The position numbers and the translations under genes are program-made. A stretch of DNA of 37,376 nucleotides from positions 1 to 37,376 of the forward strand of contig JABVXU010000524.1 of NCBI GenBank assembly GCA_013365365.1. The letters are read 5' to 3'. Numbering within the stretch: position 1 is the first letter of the stretch; every line of letters starts with the position of its first letter. Shown here piece after piece: positions 1 to 11,813 of the stretch. Under the pieces are notes generated by a model. It did not search any database, had not been told where the DNA came from, and saw nothing but the letters and a program-made list of their open reading frames with translations. Source of the DNA: Cruorifilaria tuberocauda. Lineage: Eukaryota > Nematoda > Chromadorea > Rhabditida > Onchocercidae.

Positions 1-250
1 AGAACAAAGGATTTCGTTAACAGAGCTTGTAAAACCACAAACATGCATTTAGCTTACAATATCAAATCCAGAACAAAGGATTTCATCATTCTTCGTCTTC
101 TTGATTCCATCGACACAGCTTATAGACATGGAGCTAACAATGTTAATTTGAAGAACAAGAGATTTCTTTAACAAAGCTTGAAACCACAAGCATACTTTAG
201 CTTAAAATATCAAATCCAGAACAAAGGATTTCATCATTCTTCATTTCCTC
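1..250. repeat. Diverged direct repeat, two units about 150 bp apart
   Basis: Positions 1-110 and about 152-250 align end to end. Both carry an AACAAAGGATTTC-like core, then an A/G-rich GCTTG segment, AAACCACAA, TTTAGCTTA, ATATCAAATCC, and a second core followed by ATCATTCTTC. The core therefore recurs three to four times (near 3, 70, 152 and 220). No reading frame is conserved across the units, so this looks like a non-coding satellite fragment or the edge of a repeat cut by the window start. Confidence 0.75.
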
Positions 251-736
251 GCTTTTTCAGCGACAAGGGGCATACAAATAGGTCATCGCTATTTTCGTCA
301 TGATCAATTATGATTTAAAACTAAACTTATCCACAATTAAGGAATTACTTAAAAGCTTCTCCTATTGCGTCTAATATGCCTTTCCAGGCATTAAATTATA
401 AAAGTAAGTGAGGTTTATTAGGAATAAATATTACTTAAGAAGAGAACATAAATTTGTTTGAAGAATAATTCAGGCAAGACGAAGTTTTAATGAAAATAGT
501 CTTCTCTGAGAAAAAGAAAAGATTTAGTGAAAATTTCTGAAACTCGATACCGGTCGGTATTTTTTAAGTGAATTATTCATTGTTGATTGGTGAATATTAC
601 AGACTGGTCGGTTTAAAAACAAATATTTCTTCAAAATACTTTTTATTTTTAATTTTAATATCACTGCTATCATTAATGGTAATACCTCGCTTTTTGAGAG
701 AACAGAATATTTGTAATCAGTTGAAGAAAAGGTAAA
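251..736. other. Upstream region of the first gene, no gene recognised
   Basis: AT-rich sequence with no convincing exon. A likely trans-splice acceptor (TTTGTAATCAG, ending near 720) lies 16 nt before the ATG at 737. The promoter of that gene presumably lies here, but I recognise no specific element. Confidence 0.4.
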
Positions 737-2731
737 ATGTCCAGTAATCAGCATAATTTTTCACCGGAAACTGTTAATCTACTCACCTGTATGATGAATA
801 TGACGCTAAACAAAGCTGAACAGGTCCTAGCACTTCCTTATCTGCATTTTAATTTTAATTTATTAAATTAAAAATCACATGAAATTAGAATTTAGGCAAT
901 TCTTCGTCTTAAATTAGTTCCAGAGCCTTATAATGGTTATTTTCATTATAATTTATTAATTAGGCTCATATTTTCCTCCTAAACATCATCATTCAATAGA
1001 TCAATTTTTCTGGCAGGCATTGACTTGTGAAGCAACCTTTTTTTGGAATAATTTAATATTCTCCTTTCAAATCATGAAATCCCTGTATTTCAATTCCTGG
1101 TCCAATAATTAATTTCGGAATAAGTTCACATTATGAATAACTGAAACTACTTGTTCATCCATAAATTAAAATGCTTAGTAACGATAGAACGACTTGAGAT
1201 TGTTATGCAATGTGCTATTTCATAATCACCATTTTCGAAATTTCATTTTCACAACTTAATTTTAAAATTTCAATCAAGGAAGTGTAGAATGAAAGCAAAA
1301 AATCATTATTTATGAACTTCAATGTTAATTAAAGTTTTATTATTAAATCGACAACTCGATGACTTGACCCACTTCAGTAATGTCCTTCTGATATTTCAGT
1401 TATATCGATGCAATCAACTGCCGACTGAAAATCCAAAGACGTATGAGAATTTTGAAGTAGTAAATGATGATAAGGCATCTTCTGAAAGTAAGGTTAAGAA
1501 TACAATTGCAACAAATGAAAAGAAATTTCAATTAAGACTTTTCCAAACTGAACAATGTATTTAACTGTTGCTATAGAACTAGCATTTAGATACATCGGTT
1601 TTGAAGTCAAAACTTCCAAGAACCAATTCATCAATGAGTGAAGCAAAGGTGAGCACTATTTGATTCTAATAGTATTTTATTGCAGACTAGAATTTCTCTT
1701 CGACTTTACTTATTTTTGATTTTAATCCGTTGAAACGTCAAAAAAACTTCTCCTCAGAAGAATTTCTAATAGATATAATATGTTGGATGTAATCATTTAC
1801 TATCACTAAGTTAACTGGGATTAACTGTTTACAAAATTGAAAACCGAAATCAATTAAATGAAAGGAGATATTTAAAATTGAAATAAAATATCCAAATTAC
1901 ATGTTTCCCTACTGGATAATGTGCACTTCTCTAATCAATGATAATCATAATAGGGAGAAGCGCTTTTCAACTTATTCTCTATTATAAATAACATTTAATG
2001 ACGAGGAATAAAAAGGTTAGAATAGCATTGCAACATCACGAAATTTCATCTATTTTATATTCAAAAAATTTCAGCCAGTTGTTTTACCTGCCGTCGGTGT
2101 GGATATGCTGTCTACAGATATCACGACTGGACAAGAGGACAGAATTTACTGCGAACCTGTCGTCAGTATCCTCGATTTTAGAGCTATGAAAATTCCAACT
2201 TATCTTCAAATTTAAACTCTATAAGTTCCATTTCAAAACTTGTTATGTTTCACCTTCTAATTCAGAAATGTGACTTAAAATTTATATGTGTGAAAAATTA
2301 AAAAGCAATTTCGATCATCATAAATCCTTAAATACCTATACAGCTTATCTTTTAAGCTGATTTCTCACTAAAATATCAAAATTTAGAAGATTGAAGTTCT
2401 AAGAGAATGTCCAAGTGTCACATTTAGTTACATGATGAAGGCGCGAAAAGACAACGAAGATATTCATATTCCTGCTAAAGTTAGTTCAATTAAAAAACTT
2501 GATGTAATAATTGTCGTAGCTTACTATTTGCGGAAAATTCAATTCATTTCAAATGACGAACAATACTGATTACAGATTGTTGTGACTCATTTACGTCAAG
2601 CAGGTATTGATATTAGTTTCCATATGGACACAAAGTTGTACCCTGAACTTCCATCATTCTACCTTCGTATTTTTTGTCCTAATTATGAGCCAAAACAAGT
2701 ATGGATCAATGGAAAAGAATACATTCATTGA
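737..2731 (+). CDS. Uncharacterised 189-residue protein, six exons
   Basis: Exons are 737-823, 1400-1487, 1590-1648, 2075-2161, 2387-2479 and 2576-2731. All five junctions keep frame and use GT donors and AG acceptors (for example gtaagg at 1488, gtgagc at 1649, TTTCAG before 2075). The start is the first ATG after a probable spliced-leader acceptor, and AATAAA follows the stop. I do not recognise a family. The protein has no signal peptide or membrane segment. Residues 1-30 look helical with several Met and Asn. Residues about 45-80 are Ser/Thr/Lys-rich and probably disordered. The last 90 residues look folded, with alternating hydrophobic strands and motifs such as HLRQAGIDISFHMD, FYLRIFCPNYEP and VWINGKEY. 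A small beta-rich domain is my inference. It is convergent with the dopamine receptor gene, about 370 bp away. Confidence 0.72.
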
Positions 2732-2767
2732 TTTTGCTATCATTGCTAGGCATGTATAAATTTTCAA

Positions 2768-2773
2768 AATAAA
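2768..2773 (+). terminator. Polyadenylation signal AATAAA
   Basis: A canonical AATAAA 37 nt after the stop of the 189-residue gene; another AATAAA follows at 2795. No other gene end on this strand is near. Confidence 0.6.
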
Positions 2774-3100
2774 CTTAAAACGTTTACAATCTCAAATAAA
2801 ATCATTAACAATTAAAAATAAACGTTCCATTCTGATTTGATTTTTTTATGAGAGCTTTTCAATGCTTTGACGACTAAAAAGTAAATGCTTCTTCATTTAT
2901 CCATTTGTATGATAGCCAAGAACTGAGAATTTAGTGAAGCAAGAAATATTAGTAGACATCCTCAAATTGCAGTTCCCGCTATATTCCGTTTAGCTATTGT
3001 GCTTGGATGAATTGCAGCAATTAAAGCATGAGAAGGAGTCCTGAATTTTTCTTTTTTAATTTATACTTCTTTTCGAATCGAAAGCTGAAAAAACAAAACT

Positions 3101-6100
3101 TTAGATTGAAAGGTCAATTAAACTTATAACTGAAAAAAAAGTGAATGAACAAACTTTTCTAAATAATATACGCTTGAAGGCACGCCGAAATTCCACGTTA
3201 AAAATAGTGTAAATAATTGGATTGATGCATGAATTGATGTAGCCAAGCCATGTTGTATAGAAGAAAGCATAGAAATCAACTTGACAACTTTTGATATCCA
3301 TCTGAATACACACTGCGCTAAGGATGTATACCGAAAAAAATGGCACCCAACAAGCTAGAAATATTCCTGAAATTATTACAAGCCAATTTTCATTTAAAAA
3401 ATTATTCTAACACAGAAAAGTTGTGAAAATTGAAAAAGGAAGCATATTGAGAAGAGTATAAAGCCAAAAAGGAATTTAATTATACTTTTGAAATTACTTT
3501 CACTTCGAAATATTGTACGCTTCACCATTTCATCTCTTTTAAAATTAAATTGCAAAATTTGTCTTACATTATTTAGATCTCAAGCAAATTCATCACTCTC
3601 GATTTTCACAAGTCAATGGAAGGAAACAGAGGTGACGAAAAGCTTGCTTTAAATAAAATATGAAATGTTCAATATTTTTTAAAATTCATATTCTTCACAG
3701 TAAATTTATAAAGTTTTTTCAACTTTTATTGCTATAACCATAAGATGAATGCTGATTTTTTACTATAAGAGTTGCTGATACAAGCAGATAAGAAGAATTT
3801 GATTTTGATTGAAATCTTTTCTGTGTGGTTTCAGAAAATCTACATCGCTTAACTGTATTTGTGTATTTACGAATGCTGCTATTGTATCATTCAAATAAAC
3901 TTCTTATTCTTAGCTAAAATTAATATTCTAATATTTCGGAAATGTCGATTGTAAGACAAAAGTTCCGCACCGACAACAATACCGAGTGTCTTTGTGGCAC
4001 GCTTTTCCATTCGTTGAGTTCTGCTGGAATGTCTTCCGGATAAGTTGTTAAATGGTTTTCTGAATATTATTGAGGTTCGCTCCATTAAAAAGCTATTTCT
4101 ACAAATAATAGTAATTGAGAAATATTCATCAGAAAAATACTGAAAAGAAAAATCTTGGAACAGTGAGATAATTTTAAAGTTATGATACTATTAGTACCGT
4201 ATCATTATCTAGAAATGATACGAATAGTATCCTATAATTTCTAGAAGGCAATAACTTAAAATCATTTGAATTTAAACAGCAAAAAAGATAAACTATCAAT
4301 ACTAACTTAGATTCATTTGAACTTGAGTCCGGAAATTTTTTTTTACTGCATTTTTTTTGAAACTTCGACAAAATACACCATTTTTCTGGGGTTTCGCTGA
4401 TTGTTTTATCAAGGTTATCAGAACTTCTTCCAACATCTTCTCTTGTTTGCCATTCATTTTTTTCACCTCAAAAATAATCTCGAATATTAGCAAATTTCAT
4501 ATTTACCTGATACAATTTTATAATTTAAAAATACAAAATTTGCAACTGTTCTTAATGATCTAATATACACAACTGCTTTCTTCTAGACTCTTTGTATAAC
4601 AATTTCAAACGCCAACCAAAGTAATAGCTGTCTCTCCTGGAACCCATTTGTTGTCTACCATATTGCGTTATTTCAGAATCATTTTTTTGGAATGTCAATT
4701 CATTGCCTAAAGGTTTCCTGGCGACAAATTTAGTGCCAACTTCCAACTGCTCCTGCAAAATAAATATGCTTACAGCACTATAAAATTTCAAGCATTTTCA
4801 CTTGAAGAAAATGAAATTTCACGTTATCAAGTCAAAAATTACCCTATCTTTTTCTTGCCGTTCAGCACTTTCTGTATATTCAAGTGCGTTAGCATTAGTA
4901 AAGAGATGTTCTTCTCTGTCATTTGCTTTCTCCCTTTCATCCTGAAATAATTTCAATAGCACAGATGATTCCAAAATCATACCTTCTTTCTTGTGCATGA
5001 TAAAGTTCAGCACTTAAATTATGCTAAATTTATTTAACTAAATTTTTTTCAGGTAAGAAACGTTTATCAGGTAAGAATAATTTTACTTGAAGTGTATCTC
5101 TAGAAGTCACATCAATTACTGATTTTCTATCACGAAGAATGTCTCTATCTTGTTTGTTCCCTGCAAAATTTTTATTTTCATTTACTTTTTAGTCTAATAG
5201 TTATTTAAGCGACAGATAAGGTTGGATCCATTTTTAAAAAAATTAAAATATAAAATAGAATTTTCGAATTCTGATACCAAAATATTGCCCTCATTGTTAA
5301 CTAGAATAAACATCGATTTCTTGAGGATATATAAAATCAAAAATCTAAACAAATTGATTAAAAAATCACCGGAATTCTTCATATTTTGTAATTGACAAAA
5401 TTTGTAAAATTCTAATTGTGGTACAAATATTACCAAACTTTCTTTGCTTTTAGAGTCATGCTGCATGAACCTGCAATATGCTTATTTGTAATTAGTTCTA
5501 AACGATTTCTTAATATTTTGCCTAGTAGTTTTATTAACTAATACCGTTAGGCAAAACGGATTTAGAGAAAATTTTGAGATTTTTCTTTTAGAAGCACCGA
5601 TTTTAGTACGATAATAATGCAATATGTCTATAATTCAATCATACTTTATTAAATTTGCTAGCATTTTGTTTAGCTTATAAGCATTAATTTTATTTGCAAT
5701 AATTTCGAATAATCTCTCGCAGTAGCATTTTCATCACTCGGGACACAAACTGATTTCAATTTTTAAAATTCAATTTTACTTTTTTTGTATTTCACTCGCT
5801 ATAAAGTTAAAGCTACTATTTAACGATTTTACATTTCCGTCCATATTTTTATTTCAAATTCTTTTCAAAAGTGTTGAAATTTTTGTTACCAAACATCATT
5901 TCAGCTTCTAATAGAATAAAAATTCAATGCATTTGCAAGCCTCAGTTCCAGCATAATTGAAATCTTAACAACATTTTTAATTTTTTTTGATGTGATTTTA
6001 TTATTAATTTAACCACTAAACTTCATATCGACAATCTCTTGTTCTCTTAAAAATAACTTCCATTATCACGAAATTTCGATCTGACAAGTTATAAGCTCCC

Positions 6101-9100
6101 ACGAGATCATTTAATTTTAAATTGTTGTCTTCAAAAATTTCAGCAGTAAAGATGTTTTAGTTTTATGCCTTGCTAATTCTGCAAAAATAAATTACAGTAG
6201 AAAAGTAAGCATACCGACTTAAAGTGACCTGTCTGCAGGGACAAGGCAAATTATTACAATCCAATTTTTCCAGCATTTGCATCAGGAATTCTTCAGTGAG
6301 CGATTTATTTTCTGTAATTTTTGTAAATGAACTGTTAATTTTAGTTCTTTTGAGTTTGTGCTATTAAACTTAGTCAACTCATTAAATTATATTTTTTTCT
6401 TTTTTTCGTTTGACTTACGGAAACAATTTCTTTGATTTTTTTTCCTCATTAAATAATATTTGCGACATTCCATAAGCAAGAGATAAAGCTTAAGTACAAT
6501 AATAGAAACGGTAGCATCTTTTAAACTAGCTTTCTAAAAAGGAATAAACAAATCGCCTAAATAAGTTCACCTATATCTCTTGAATTATCAAAATTGAACC
6601 TTTACTAGGAATCTCTTCTTCTGAAATCTCATTTTCATCCACTTTAATCATTTCAACACTGTCATCCACAATTTTATTCATATACACACTGCAACTGTCG
6701 CGTTGTTTAAATGGTTTTCGTATTCCACTTTTTGAATTATCCTTATCAATCTTACGGGAACAAAATGTAGTTATATTTGAAACCATAGCAAATGTATCAC
6801 TAAATAGTAATAGATTTTAGGATGATCAAATTATACCAAATAAAATTGGCAATTACTCCTTAAAATCGATTACAGAATAAGAAGCAAAGCGTAAGAAGTA
6901 AATTATAGACATTTACAAATGATAATTTGAGCGTTCACATGCTAAACATTGGATTGCAATCATGAAGGAATAGTTAGAGCTTATCATTTGCTTAAAATAT
7001 TTCAAGAATCATAAGGATAATTAATCACATAGAATTTAAATATTTTTAAAGAAAAAATTTGATGATAAATGCTTTTTTTATTTGCAAGTTAATTTCATTG
7101 ACAGGAGTTAGTAATTGCAATCAATTCTTTTGAAGTGAAATAAATTAATGCAAATCATTCTAATTTTATGCACTTCGTCTGATCGCATCTCTTATTGATC
7201 AGTATTCGTAAGCTACGTGGAAAATATTTAGACAAATAGTGATATTTTGAACAACAACCGGAAATGCACACTTCATTCTCTTCATCCTTTCCTTCCCCAA
7301 ACTTAATTTGGTCATATCACAATTGCTTGCTTGCTGTGGTCGTAATATTACTGCTGTCTCTACTGAAAAGAGAAAAAATCTTTCCTTGTCATATTCAAAT
7401 ATATAATCATTTCTTTGAAGCCTCAAATCGTATAAAATGAAATTAAAATATGGGATGTTGAAAATGGACTATAACCTTCAGATGAAAGTTTTGCAAGTTT
7501 TCAAAAAAAAGTACAAAAAAAATATTCATGAATTTGGAAATTTCTATTTAAAAAAGCTAATTCGATTTTTTTATATGATTGATTTATTAAAACTTAAAAA
7601 GACTGGAAATAAATCGTTCAAAATGAAATAAACCATGTAAAGTTTTCGCATTCAAATATGGTCAAATTCACTGAAATTTCGCATTTGATTTATCATATTT
7701 GAATGAAAGAATTATATTCACATTTTTATCATGCAGTATCCTATTTTTCAAACTAAAATATTCGTATAATATTGTCCTCTTAGTTTTAATTTTATTTTTC
7801 CGAAAAATTCATTTTTGATCAGGAAAATATTAAGCGCTAAACAATAAACGCCAGCAGTCTTTTTTAATTCAAAGTCGTTTCTACAATGATAAATAAAGAA
7901 AGCAAAGAAATAATGGATCGAAATTTGCCAAATTTTTCTCGTTAATGGTTAATCCACTTTAACGGATGTTTTCCCCGCCAGGTATACGACTATTAAACTA
8001 AATTTGGTATATTATTGTTATTATTGGGGTTTTTTTGGTTCAGTCACCATTTGATTCAGTCAGCCTTATTTTATTACAATTTATTAAGAAATGGACAGTT
8101 ACGAAAGTGAAGTAATCTTGCAGCAAAAGAAGCAGAGAAACAAAAAACGTGAAATTTTCAAATAAGTTTCCTTCAAATCAGAAAAGGAATATATTTTTTA
8201 TTCAATCAAAGTCGCGAACTGATAGAACCTGAGAATGTTGAAGTATTATTTTCTAAATTTTTCGAAAATTAAAATTAGATGCTTGCAAAATTTAGCTTCT
8301 GCGATAATTTGTTTCAATTGTGAGTCGATTAGTCACATCAATTCTCATAAATAAATTGTATTTCGTTATACACGACATTCACAGAAAATAACTTTGAGTT
8401 TAATTTTAAAAATGGATTTTTTCATTGCAATGGAAATATTTCCCACTTTCAAACTGATAATTCATTCAGTTTAAGAAATTTGATAGAAGTTTTTGCAAAA
8501 TCGAGATGAATTCATTTGTTTTCGTATTTCAAGTATTGGTTTTTGCTAGATGAGAGATAGTGAGAGATAGCTTATCTAATACTATGCTTCTATTGCAATT
8601 AGATTTAATCAAGCGAATTAATTAATTCGTAATAAACAAACCGGATGCAGTTACCGCTTTTTGACCGCTGCAGTCAAAATTACTGACAGCTGTCGCTCCT
8701 TTCTCTATCCTAAAATTAATAAGAATGGAAATCAGCGAAATTATTGCCAGATTTTAGAAATAATTAAAACAAATGAAGTGCTGTAAATATTTACACTAAT
8801 TCGCTTGAAATAATGACTTTAAATCTCTTTTAAAGTAAGAGAATGACATTTAAAATTAAAACTTTTTCTGAACAGCAAAGGAAAAGGAGTAATATGGCCA
8901 TGATAATTATTTTCGAACCCTAATTAAGTATTGAAAAATTGGTTAAGAACAATTAATTTACAAAATTTTACGGCCTTGAAAAATCATTGCTGAAGTCATT
9001 TTCCGGAAAATGTTCGAGATCGGTGTAGAGTTTTTCATTTTTGAAAGCAATCTTCACCTTTTTAACGGCCGTAAACACGACCAATGTTGTGTCCTGGATA

Positions 9101-11813
9101 AGTTTTGTCTTTGACGTAGAGCGATCATTATCCTAAGTATTTTTCTGTGTGGATAAAATAATTTTTGTTTATTATGTAAATTCATTCAGATGAAAGAAAT
9201 CATTAATTTTGCTAAAATATTTGAAAAAGGTTTGACTTATAACAAGAAATTCAATAAATAGAAAAGTGTTAAGAGAAAAAAAAATTTTGGAGGAAAATAA
9301 TAAAAGCAGCAAAAGCACTGACCTAATATAAACGAACAGAACAATAAAACAAGGAATGACAAAGCTAATAATTGATGAGGATATAGAAAATATCGGATTA
9401 TAAAAACGACATTCATACGGATCTGCGTCCGATGGTCGAATATTCACACCTGCGATTAATTAGATATTTGTTAATTTAAAATTGAGTTTTTTAGTTTTGA
9501 TCTTCAATGAAATTAATTAGCTTGATTTTAGCAAAATATTCCTCTCGAATTCTTCGTATCACGGAACAATTTCAATTAAATCATTTTTGATAAAGAAGCG
9601 AAATGACATGAATTGAAGATACCCAGCAACTTACCAAGTACCATAGGACTGGCGAGGGAAAGGGAAATCACCCAGATGGCAGCCATAATAAAAATGACTC
9701 GTCTTGTGTCGTGGGATTTGTGTGAATAACTTATCGGATGAGTGACCGCTCGATACCTATAACTGAGGAAATCGGACTTCTGTAGTCGATGAAATCGTCG
9801 GGTAAATGCTCACTGATTATGTCATTTTTATTGCTAATATAACAGCTATGAATATTACATTAATCAGTCAGGCGTTTCTTTTTTCAGAGAAATATGAAAG
9901 GAAGTATTGAATGAACGACTAGCATAACGAGAATTTCAATTGCGAATTCGTAATGTCTGATTCATTTTTTAATCGATTGATAAACTTTCTTGTTTTTTCA
10001 GATGAACAGATATTTCTTGAAATAATGGAAAAATCCAGCTGACATAAAAATGTTCGAAGGTAGGTTGGATAATAACGTGTCGACAATCTGCCGGTTTATT
10101 CAGTAAAGCGCAAAATTATCTATTTACTCAGTTCTTTTTCAAATTTCATATTAAAAAAGAAGTAACCTATCAAAACTAATGACTGTGAGTATAAGTATAG
10201 ATGCAGTACTGCAGGCTACATCACTTGCTGAATATATATCACACATCATCGATCCAAGGAACCAGTAACCACCTTGCACCTGAAATGAACTTATCTTCCT
10301 CACCATAAAAGTAGTAGTTGAACAGAAAATAGAATTTTGAAATGACAAAGTATTCATGATTAAGCGATGATATTTTCTTAAATTCTAAAATATCAATTGC
10401 GTTCTTAATTATCCTTCAAATGTAAAAAATCAACTAAATTGTGAATTGAATAAGTAATTTTAGCATTGTCTATATATTTCGTTTACCTCTTCAATATTCT
10501 ATTTTAAATATTCTGCGCACTTCAAACAATTTTTTCTAAGAGATTTCATTGTAAGCAAGTGCAAATGACTTTTGATGATAAAACTTTTATTTGAGAAAGT
10601 CATTCAATTAATAACTGTTTGAGATTTCAGATGCTGAGAAAACTGTGACTCATTAGGAGTTGTTTTGTACTTTTGAAATTCTTCGATTGAATTGAATTTA
10701 ATAGCAAAAAAAATTTCAAGACTTAGTGGCAAGTGTTTCCACTGAATTAATAATTAATACAACACTATTTTTTTCTTGTTTAATCATGAAAGCATTTTGT
10801 CGAATATAGCATCAATTAAATTTTTCCTCTAAGTTGAATTTCTCGACCATGATAGCTTTGTTTGCCTATCATTTACTAAGTTTTCTCTAAACAATGAAGT
10901 TTTTTTTTAAAAATTTCATCAATTTTCATTAAAATCACATTTAAATAGTGATTTTAAAACAGAACTAATTTTGAATAAGAAACAAATAATAGTATATAAT
11001 AACATTTCTATTCTATAAAAAGCTTGAAAAGTGTGATATAAATGGAATCAATGAATAAAAGATCATAAAATCAATGGCAGAGCAACAAAGACATCTCCTC
11101 ACTTTTACTCAACATACTTATGGTAAAGCTATCGGTAAGCAGTTGCTATGTCTGGAAACTTGATCTTTCCTCACTACGAATTCATGTCTATATCTTCTTT
11201 ACTTCATTTCATTTTTTACTTCTAATACGGAAGATTGGCCTCATCGAAGGCTTTTCTGTATTCAAGGTTTGTTATCGTGACTGATTATTGTGCTTCCTCA
11301 CACAGCGGTGCATAATTTCTTTTGTGCAATCAGAATTGCTATTTATATCTCACTACCAACGCATATATTTACGCATTAAACGAATAGAAATGTTAAAATT
11401 TGTGGTTAGAATTTTATTGCTAACTTTATTATTTTCATCGTATCACAAATAATTCAATTCCAAAATTGTTATCTTTCAATTTTTCAGCTTAGAATGAAGC
11501 CGTATTAAAAACTAACATGAACATAAACAGCATAGGGCATGACGAAAAGTCCAACTAGAAGATCAGCAACAGCCAAGCCAAAGATCAGGAAATTAATAGC
11601 GGAATGCAAAGATTTAAAACGTAGCACAGCAATAATTACCATCGAATTACCCAAAACAGTAATGGTGGGAATAATTAAAAAGAATAATCCGGAAATGTTA
11701 AGTTCGTGATGCGGAATAGTCAATTTAGTCATATTGCTGCTTATTATATTCATGGAATTATCAGTATCATTTTTGATCGACATCGCATCCTTCTGTTTCA
11801 TATCAATTTCCAT
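3101..11813 (-). CDS. D2-like dopamine receptor (class A GPCR), 583 residues
   Basis: Amine receptor of the plasma membrane, expected to couple to Gi/o and lower cAMP. Exons, 5' to 3': 11813-11517, 10279-10167, 9756-9635, 9449-9323, 9132-9058, 8709-8684, 7362-7272, 6799-6606, 5160-5087, 4941-4843, 4752-4574, 4059-3971, 3366-3101; all phases agree. Visible: extracellular Asn-X-Ser/Thr sites; TM1 GNSMV; TM2 [11 protein letters not shown]3 with amine-binding Asp119 ([10 protein letters not shown]) then DRY 136-138; TM5 Ser cluster ([13 protein letters not shown]); TM6 ACWVPFF; TM7 [15 protein letters not shown] and a short tail. ALRQRQ...LRPLK after TM5 resembles the D2 loop start. Intracellular loop 3 is about 265 residues, charged, spread over eight exons. 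The 26-nt exon and the 7272 and 6606 donors are the weakest calls. It belongs to the nematode DOP-2/DOP-3 group; I cannot say which. Upstream 5' exons are possible. Confidence 0.93.
4183..4231. repeat. Imperfect inverted repeat inside a receptor intron
   Basis: GATACTATTAGTA...TATCATT on the left pairs with AATGATACGAATAGTATC on the right across a short loop, with one mismatch and a few unpaired bases. It lies in the intron between the receptor exons at 4574 and 4059. No element family is recognised. Confidence 0.5.

Noticed and set aside
7437..7631. 64-codon plus-strand Lys-rich frame
   Set aside because: Composition is explained by A-rich low-complexity DNA inside a receptor intron; there are no splice partners or recognisable motifs.
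9172..9322. Extension of the receptor TM5 frame to a stop at 9172 (Leu/Phe-rich tail)
   Set aside because: A good donor (gtcagt) lies after VLFVYI, and the next exon resumes the D2-like loop in phase, so the tail is intron.
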